From contig CAZCZO010000001.1 in assembly GCA_964503275.1 (NCBI GenBank), positions 1 to 64,000 on the forward strand: DNA of 64,000 nucleotides, written 5' to 3'. This document shows positions 58,928-64,000 of the stretch, piece by piece. The DNA comes from DASRAP01 sp964503275. GTDB taxonomy: Bacteria > Gemmatimonadota > Gemmatimonadetes > Gemmatimonadales > Gemmatimonadaceae. Position 1 is the first letter of the stretch. Every line of letters starts with the position of its first letter. A model generated the notes under the pieces. The model was not told the DNA's origin. It did not search any database and saw only the letters and a program-made list of their open reading frames with translations. The position numbers were made by a program, and so were the translations under genes.

Positions 58928-60951
58928 GTGTCCTGCGGTCCCTCATGCTGTTGTGCGCGCTCGCCCTCAGTGATCCACTGGGTGCGCAGCAGTGGAACAC
59001 GACGACCGCGCGGGCCCTCGCCGAGCGGGCGATCCAGCGCCGTACCGCGCAGCTCACCGACTCCAGTCTGTTGGGGTATCGGTCCAGCGCCACAGGCTAC
59101 CTGACCTTCCTCGCGCAGGTGGGCGACACGGCGCTGCTGCCGCCCAAGGTCATCAAGCAGGACCAGATCGCGGTGCGGATCTTCTGGTCGCCACCGGCGT
59201 CGTCGAAGCAGATCGTCGTGGGGCTGCGCGACACGACGCTGCTGCCGTCGGATATCGGGTACTATCGCGATCGCTACGGGATCGTCCAGAGCAACTTCCC
59301 CGACCGCATCCGCATGGGTGACGGCCGGGACATCGCCGACGTGCTGCACCCCTTCGCGCCGCAGGGGCTGGACGCCTACGACTTCGCGCAGGGCGATTCG
59401 ATGGCGATCATCACCGCGCAGGGGCGGATCGATGTGCATCGGGTGCTGTTCCGCCCGCGTGATGCGACGCAACCCCGGGCGGCCGGCAGCGCGTATCTCG
59501 ACATCAGCACCGGCGACATCGTGCGCTTGGAGCTCACGTTCACCCGGGCGGCGATCCTCGACGCGCGCATCGAGCATCTGGCGGTGGTGCTCGACAACGC
59601 GCTGATCGAAGGGAAGTACTGGTTGCCCCGGTCGCAGCAGATCGAGGTGCAGCGCGCGAACACATGGTGGCAGATCGATGTGCGCGGCATCATCCGCGGG
59701 CGCTGGGAGGTCTGCTGCTACGAGATCAACGAACGCATCCCGGTGCAGACCTTCGTGGGGCCGGCCATCAGCTTCATGCCGCGCGATTCCCTGCGAGCGT
59801 ACCGCTTCGAGGGCGACATCCTCGAGACCCTGCCGGCCGATGTCGTCGCGATCCGCAGCGAGGATGTCGAACGGGCGACCGCGATGGCCGAACAACTGGT
59901 GGCGCGGTCGCTGCGCGAGCGTACGCAGGCCGCAGCGCTGACCACGCCCGCGATCAGCGAACTCCTGCGCTTCAATCGGGCCGAGGGGCTGGCGGCCGGC
60001 ATGGCGGGGCGTGCACGCCTGCGCGGGGCGCTCTGGGGCGACGCGCGCGCACGCTACGGATTCGGAGACCAGCGGTGGAAGGGCGAGTTCGGACTCTCGG
60101 TCGCGCTGCCCGACGGACAGGCCATGCGACTGTTCGTGCGCGACGACCTCCGCGAGCGGCGTGGGGTGGCCGAGGTCAGCGGTGTGCGCAACAGTCTGGC
60201 GGCCGGTCTGTTCGGCACGGACCTGAGTGATCCTTACCGCGCGCGCACTGCGGGACTCGAGCTGAACTTCGGACGCTACGCCGGCGTGCGGTTGCGCGCG
60301 CTGGCCGAGGTCGAGACCCATGCGCAGCCCACCGCAGCCGTCACGCGCGACGTGCCGCCACTGCTGCCGGTGGCCGAGGGCGCCGCGCGCAGCATCACGG
60401 TGATCGCCGATGGGATCCAGCGCCGTCCCTTCGGCGGTCTCTTGTTGGGATCGGGCCGAGCGATGGTCTTCGAGCGCGACGCGCGTGGCCTGCGGGTGGA
60501 CGTGCAGGCCGAGTACACGCGGTCGTTCGCGCAAGGAGGGTTGTTGCTGCGCTCCACGGCGTCGGGGGTCAGCGCGGGGCGCATCGCGCCGCAGTACCTG
60601 CCCGTGCTGGGCGGTCCCATCACCACGCCGGGGTATGGGTCGTACCCATGGGTCGCGCGCCGCGCGATCACGCAGCGGGTCGAGTGGCAGCGCGAGATCC
60701 CATTCGTATCGGTGCCGCTCGGCCGCTACGGGGCGATCCCCGGCCGCGCGACCATCGCGCCCTTCGTGCATGTGCTGTGGGCCGACGGTACCGCAGGCCT
60801 CCGTGGCGCGCGTCAGGGCTGGCATCCTGCGGTCGGCATCGGTCTGGAGCCGTTCCTGGGGATGCTGCGCTTCGATGTCGCGCGCGGGCTGCGCGACGGC
60901 CGCTGGACCTTCGGCGTCGATGTGATGCGCGGCTGGTGGCCGATCCTCTAG
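58924..60951 (+). CDS. Large outer-membrane-type protein, unknown function
   Basis: A 675-residue exported protein (LRSLMLLCALALSDPLGA signal). The first third is beta-rich with a conserved-looking lipid-transport-like segment (SAYLDISTGDIVRLELTFTR, YWLPRSQQIEVQRANTWW). The second half has alternating aromatic strands of a beta barrel and ends in DVMRGWWPIL. The layout recalls surface/barrel proteins with an N-terminal DUF domain, but no family is named with certainty. Coupled to moaB by a 4-nt overlap. Confidence 0.72.
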   Translation: MSVLRSLMLLCALALSDPLGAQQWNTTTARALAERAIQRRTAQLTDSSLLGYRSSATGYLTFLAQVGDTALLPPKVIKQDQIAVRIFWSPPASSKQIVVGLRDTTLLPSDIGYYRDRYGIVQSNFPDRIRMGDGRDIADVLHPFAPQGLDAYDFAQGDSMAIITAQGRIDVHRVLFRPRDATQPRAAGSAYLDISTGDIVRLELTFTRAAILDARIEHLAVVLDNALIEGKYWLPRSQQIEVQRANTWWQIDVRGIIRGRWEVCCYEINERIPVQTFVGPAISFMPRDSLRAYRFEGDILETLPADVVAIRSEDVERATAMAEQLVARSLRERTQAAALTTPAISELLRFNRAEGLAAGMAGRARLRGALWGDARARYGFGDQRWKGEFGLSVALPDGQAMRLFVRDDLRERRGVAEVSGVRNSLAAGLFGTDLSDPYRARTAGLELNFGRYAGVRLRALAEVETHAQPTAAVTRDVPPLLPVAEGAARSITVIADGIQRRPFGGLLLGSGRAMVFERDARGLRVDVQAEYTRSFAQGGLLLRSTASGVSAGRIAPQYLPVLGGPITTPGYGSYPWVARRAITQRVEWQREIPFVSVPLGRYGAIPGRATIAPFVHVLWADGTAGLRGARQGWHPAVGIGLEPFLGMLRFDVARGLRDGRWTFGVDVMRGWWPIL

Positions 60952-60958
60952 CGACGCG

Positions 60959-61768
60959 TCAGCGCAGCAGACGAAGCCGCACGCGCCGGAAGTCCACCGG
61001 GTGCCCCTCGCTCTGCAATGCGATGTACCCGTGGCGCAGCGCGGTCCCATCGACCAGCACACTGGGGTCGTGACCCGACACGTTGCCGCCGCCCATGCGC
61101 GCGTTCGTGAGCGTCAGGACGGTGTCGCCCGCGATGATGAACTGCATGGTGCTGCCACGCACGATGGCCTCCATGGTCACCCACTGTTCGCCATCGAAGG
61201 TCCGCGACCGTGCGTTGCGGCAGTGCCCACGCACGGCGACGCTGTCGATGTCCACCTCGGTGCCCGGTGAGCACATGTTGCCGGTCGTGCGTGGACGTCC
61301 GTCGCCCAGACCACCCAGCAACTGCAGCTCGACCGAGATGGGGAAGTCCTGTGTGAGGCCCATCGACGCGGGCGGCTGACTGTGCAGCATGGCGCCGCTG
61401 TTGCGCAGCGCCCACCCGGGCGCGCCCGGCGCCTGCTCGCCGACGAAGCGGTACTCGACCAGCAGATGGTAGTCCCCGAAGGGCTCGGCGAAGAACAGAT
61501 GTCCGAAGCGGTCGGCGAAGGGGGCGTCGTAGCGGTCGTAGCGCACGGCGATCGCGCCGTCGATCACGCGAAAGGTCTGGAAGGGATCCGCCCCCAGCGT
61601 GTGGCCGACGATCTTCGGGGTCCAGCCCGTGAGGTCGCGGCCGTTGAAGAGGTCGCGCCAGTCGGCGTCGCTCGATTGCGCGGTCGCGGGCCCGGCGGTG
61701 ATCAGTGTGAGACAGGCCGCCGCGGCGAGGGTCATCGCGCGCGGCATTCGAAGGGGCGAACGCATCAT
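60959..61768 (-). CDS. Secreted DUF1080 (3-keto-disaccharide hydrolase-like) protein
   Basis: A 269-residue exported protein with signal peptide (MTLAAAACLTLITAGPATA). The DUF1080 lectin-like fold is clear: WRDLFNGRDLTGWTPKI at the start, YHLLVEYRF, the ALRNSGAMLHSQPP motif and GYIALQSEGHPVDFRRVRL at the end. The family includes 3-keto-glucoside hydrolases. The start could be ATG 61768 or 61765. It lies 7 nt after the stop of the zinc-ribbon protein gene, and its own stop is 7 nt from the convergent barrel gene. Confidence 0.87.
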   Translation of the reverse strand: MMRSPLRMPRAMTLAAAACLTLITAGPATAQSSDADWRDLFNGRDLTGWTPKIVGHTLGADPFQTFRVIDGAIAVRYDRYDAPFADRFGHLFFAEPFGDYHLLVEYRFVGEQAPGAPGWALRNSGAMLHSQPPASMGLTQDFPISVELQLLGGLGDGRPRTTGNMCSPGTEVDIDSVAVRGHCRNARSRTFDGEQWVTMEAIVRGSTMQFIIAGDTVLTLTNARMGGGNVSGHDPSVLVDGTALRHGYIALQSEGHPVDFRRVRLRLLR

Positions 61769-61775
61769 GTCTGCC

Positions 61776-62885
61776 TCATACGGGCGGGGACGAGCCGTCG
61801 CGCGGTCGCGCGGGGTCGCGCAGCGCGTCGATCCGGTCGTCAACGTCGGTCGGCAGCAGCAGGCCATCGGCGATCTTCGCGATCTCTTCTGCGTCGCGCC
61901 AGGCGGCTTCGAGCAGCGCGAGTTCCCCTTCGAGGGCGCGGCGCTCGGCCTCTTCATTGAGCGCCATCTCGAAGGCCAATCGCGCCGCGGTCGGGATCTG
62001 CGACAGATCGCCGTTGTCGCCGACCAGTTGCTGCGCGGACCACGCGCGGCGCTGCGTGGCGGCCCAGGTGCCGAACTGCGCTGGGTCGCCGACGTCTTCG
62101 ATGAGTCGCACGCCGGCGGCGACGTCCGCGGCGCGGGCGCCGGCCTTGTTGATGCCGACGAAGCTGCGCTGGAGGATGGTCGTGGCGTCCTGCCCGCGGA
62201 AGCGCAGGGTGCCGAGGGGGATGTTCTTCGACGCGCGCCAGGCCTCTCGCAGCGGCGAGCGCAGGGTGACCGGGCGGTCCATGCGGGCCGTGTGCCCGAT
62301 CGCGATGCCCCAGCCCTCGGGCACGTCGCTGCGCTGTTCGAGGATCGGACCGCCGAGGGCCATGAAGTAGCCGCCCTCGGGGTGTGGGAGTGGACGGCGA
62401 AGGACCGCTCCCATCATCGCGAGGTTGACCATGTTGACGGCGTGGAACAGCGGCATGACGGCGGCGATGCCGATTCCGAGTGACGCGACCCCTGCGGCGC
62501 CGAGGCCGACGCCGCCCACGATCCCCGCGCCGTAGAGCAGTGCTCGGCGCCGCCGTCGGCCGAACTGGTCACCATAGCGCCAGGCCGCGAACTCGGGCCG
62601 CTGGGGAGCGCCGATGCGCACGAGCTCGGTGCCGTCGGGGAGTCGGGCGAGTCCCACGTGGTCCGTGCTGACGCGAACGCGCGTACCGCGGAAGGCGCGC
62701 TCGCACTCTTCCAGTGCCTCCCATCGGGTCTCGAAGGGGGCGAGGTTCCAGCGGTGGCAGCTGCCGCAGATGGCCCAGAGTCGTCCCCGCTGGGCGTCGA
62801 AGGCGATGCGCTTCGCGACGGGGAAGTGCTCGATGGCGTCGTTGGTGCCGAGGGCGCGCTGGCAGTGGAGGCAGGTGGCGTACAT
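61776..62885 (-). CDS. Zinc-ribbon membrane protein, unknown function
   Basis: A 369-residue protein. The N-terminus holds two CxxC pairs (CLHC at 5-8, CGSC at 40-43), a zinc ribbon. One or two hydrophobic segments follow (ALLYGAGIVGGVGLGAAGVA, then SLGIGIAAVMPLFHAVNMVN). The C-terminal half is charged and helical (EMALNEEAERRALEGELALL). Not recognised. It precedes the DUF1080 gene by 7 nt and is divergent from the MerC-domain gene. Confidence 0.75.
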   Translation of the reverse strand: MYATCLHCQRALGTNDAIEHFPVAKRIAFDAQRGRLWAICGSCHRWNLAPFETRWEALEECERAFRGTRVRVSTDHVGLARLPDGTELVRIGAPQRPEFAAWRYGDQFGRRRRRALLYGAGIVGGVGLGAAGVASLGIGIAAVMPLFHAVNMVNLAMMGAVLRRPLPHPEGGYFMALGGPILEQRSDVPEGWGIAIGHTARMDRPVTLRSPLREAWRASKNIPLGTLRFRGQDATTILQRSFVGINKAGARAADVAAGVRLIEDVGDPAQFGTWAATQRRAWSAQQLVGDNGDLSQIPTAARLAFEMALNEEAERRALEGELALLEAAWRDAEEIAKIADGLLLPTDVDDRIDALRDPARPRDGSSPPV

Positions 62886-62942
62886 GATCGATGGTGCGGG
62901 ACGGGTGAAGGGTAACCCTCGGCCCCGTTTGGCAAGAAGGTA

Positions 62943-62971
62943 TTGATTTTTTGGTATCAGTTGGCTAGGTT
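62943..62971 (+). promoter_or_regulatory. Promoter of the MerC-domain gene, leaderless layout
   Basis: TTGATT (62943-62948), 17-nt spacer, TAGGTT (62966-62971), 6 nt, then ATG 62978. The direct repeats TTGGTATCAG (62951-62960) and ACTGGTATGA (62972-62981) share TGGTAT 21 bp apart around the -10 box and could be operator half-sites. Confidence 0.6.
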
Positions 62972-62977
62972 ACTGGT

Positions 62978-63466
62978 ATGAGCACTTCCCTCCCGGCAGC
63001 GTCGACTGCGGCGACGGCATCGCTGGCCGATGCCACGCATGACCATCGGCTCGCGCCGGTCGAGGAGCGTTCGTACCGACTCGGCTCGGCGGCCGCGCTG
63101 GTGAGTTCGCTCTGCGCGGTGCATTGCCTGGTCACGCCGTTGGCGGCCGGGGTGCTGCCCTTGGTCGGGCTCGGGTTCTTCGCCTCCGAGCTGTTCGAGT
63201 GGGGGATGCTCGCATTCTCCGCGCTGATCGGCGTGGTCGGCTTCGGTCTCTCGTTCTGGCACCTGCACAACAACGCGCGTCCATTCGCCGTGTTCATCGC
63301 CGGCATCGCGACGCTCGCGATGACCCATCTGCTGCTCGAGGGCAGCGCGCTGTTGCACGGGACGATGGTCGTGGTCGGTGCGGCGGTGATCTGGCAGGCG
63401 GGCCGCATGAACCACGCGGCGGTGCACGCCTGCCAGCGCTGTCACCCGCACCCGCATCGCCACTAG
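62978..63466 (+). CDS. MerC-domain membrane protein
   Basis: A 162-residue inner-membrane protein with about four TM segments and the MerC-domain signature LCAVHCLVTPL (Cys-x2-His-Cys; residues 45-55). Outside the membrane are a His near residue 21 (THDHR) and a C-terminal Cys/His cluster CQRCHPHPHRH. MerC moves Hg(II); no mer genes occur here, so these MerC-like proteins may handle another soft metal such as zinc. TTGATT/TAGGTT with no SD suggests a leaderless mRNA. Next to an OsmC gene in convergent orientation. Confidence 0.82.
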   Translation: MSTSLPAASTAATASLADATHDHRLAPVEERSYRLGSAAALVSSLCAVHCLVTPLAAGVLPLVGLGFFASELFEWGMLAFSALIGVVGFGLSFWHLHNNARPFAVFIAGIATLAMTHLLLEGSALLHGTMVVVGAAVIWQAGRMNHAAVHACQRCHPHPHRH

Positions 63467-63513
63467 CGGGGCGCTGTTCGTGCGCGCGGCCCTGCCACCG
63501 CGCCGCCGCGGAC

Positions 63514-63951
63514 TCAGCCGGTGATGTCGGTGCCGTTCAGGATCACGCGGTAGGTCACGGGCATCGCGGGGTCGAGCGACATCCGCACCGAGCAGTACTT
63601 CTCGACCGCGAGATCCACCGCGCGCTTCGCGTGCTCCGGCCCGATGTCCGCCCCCTCGATGTGGTACACCAGCTCGGCGTTGATCAGTCGCGCCGGTACC
63701 GCATTCGCGCGCTCCCCGATGGTCTCGACGCGGACGGCGGTCGGTGGGGTGCGGCGCTTGTCGAGGATGTCGAGGACATCGTAGCAGGTGCACGCCGCGA
63801 GTGCGCCGAGGAGCGTCTCGACGGGTCCCGGGCAATCCGGCGCGCCGACGCGGATCGTGTTGGCGCCGCGGCCCTTGATGTCGAACAGGCGCTCGCCGGC
63901 CCAGGTGAGGGAGATGGTCGCGATCGTCTTGGTGGGTGTCGGTTCGGTCAT
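63514..63951 (-). CDS. OsmC family protein
   Basis: A 145-residue OsmC/Ohr-fold protein involved in peroxide or organic hydroperoxide defence. The two redox Cys are in LAACTCYDVLDIL and VEKYCSVRMSL. The sequence is closer to the general OsmC/YhfA type than to Ohr. Standing alone or with the partial gene at the right edge 18 nt upstream. Confidence 0.87.
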   Translation of the reverse strand: MTEPTPTKTIATISLTWAGERLFDIKGRGANTIRVGAPDCPGPVETLLGALAACTCYDVLDILDKRRTPPTAVRVETIGERANAVPARLINAELVYHIEGADIGPEHAKRAVDLAVEKYCSVRMSLDPAMPVTYRVILNGTDITG

Positions 63952-63969
63952 GACAGTGCGAATGATGGA

Positions 63970-64000
63970 TCAGGCGATGCGCGTGCCGTTCGGCACCGGT
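63970..64000 (-). CDS. Possible 3' end of a gene running off the right edge
   Basis: On the minus strand a frame ends in PVPNGTRIA then TGA, 18 nt before the OsmC start. Only nine codons are inside the window, so this is a guess based on spacing and strand. Confidence 0.25.
   Translation of the reverse strand, partial: PVPNGTRIA

Overview
The window is a GC-rich (by eye close to 70%) chromosomal stretch from a Gram-negative bacterium with an outer membrane. It has a heptose epimerase of LPS core synthesis, beta-barrel proteins and many lipoproteins. A deoxyhypusine-synthase-like gene, Ig-domain and BNR/Kelch lipoproteins, and an abundance of secreted metallopeptidases fit Gemmatimonadota (Gemmatimonas-like). 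That placement is inference from gene content, not from a marker gene. No rRNA, tRNA or CRISPR was seen.

Left part (1-22.7 kb): RNase D, a DUF59/MIP18 protein and a serine beta-lactamase-fold hydrolase. Next come an ECF sigma factor, zinc-finger anti-sigma and PDZ protein unit behind a hairpin-rich leader, and a tight minus-strand run (small membrane protein, epoxyqueuosine reductase, alpha/beta hydrolase, matrixin-like protease). A second minus-strand operon encodes a Big2 lipoprotein ending in a cohesin-like domain, a small lipoprotein, and a BNR propeller protein ending in a type I dockerin. Then follow a PlsC acyltransferase, a 948-residue Ig-repeat lipoprotein, a phosphodiesterase of the alkaline phosphatase superfamily, a LOG-family protein, a deoxyhypusine-synthase-like protein, GreA, a small MscS channel and an AAC(3)-I-like acetyltransferase.

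Middle (22.7-38.3 kb): a minus-strand run glpD, BNR lipoprotein, Kelch protein is interrupted by about 2.2 kb of lower-GC DNA flanked by two identical 63-bp direct repeats. The insert carries an insertion-sequence remnant and a three-gene cassette (64-residue peptide, thioredoxin-like lipoprotein, six-bladed propeller). To the right lie a 5'-truncated DsbA-like fragment, a 700-residue secreted protein, a FadI/FadJ-type beta-oxidation pair, an M14 carboxypeptidase, a small conserved protein and RsgA.

Right part (38.4-64 kb): a 2487-residue lipoprotein with eight two-domain repeats (five at exactly 621 bp) capped by a leishmanolysin-like (M8) protease; two SDR proteins, one lacking the catalytic Tyr; an M28 peptidase; HldD; a universal stress protein; and PdxH. 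A copper region follows: CsoR-type operator, copZ-copA-csoR, a His-rich secreted protein, an outer-membrane barrel and a His/Met-rich lipoprotein. Then come a Fur-family regulator, DsbA-like lipoprotein, MoaB, a large OM-type protein, a DUF1080 protein, a zinc-ribbon membrane protein, a MerC-domain protein and an OsmC protein. Several genes share one start layout, a TAnnnT -10 box 5-7 nt before the start codon, which suggests leaderless mRNAs.
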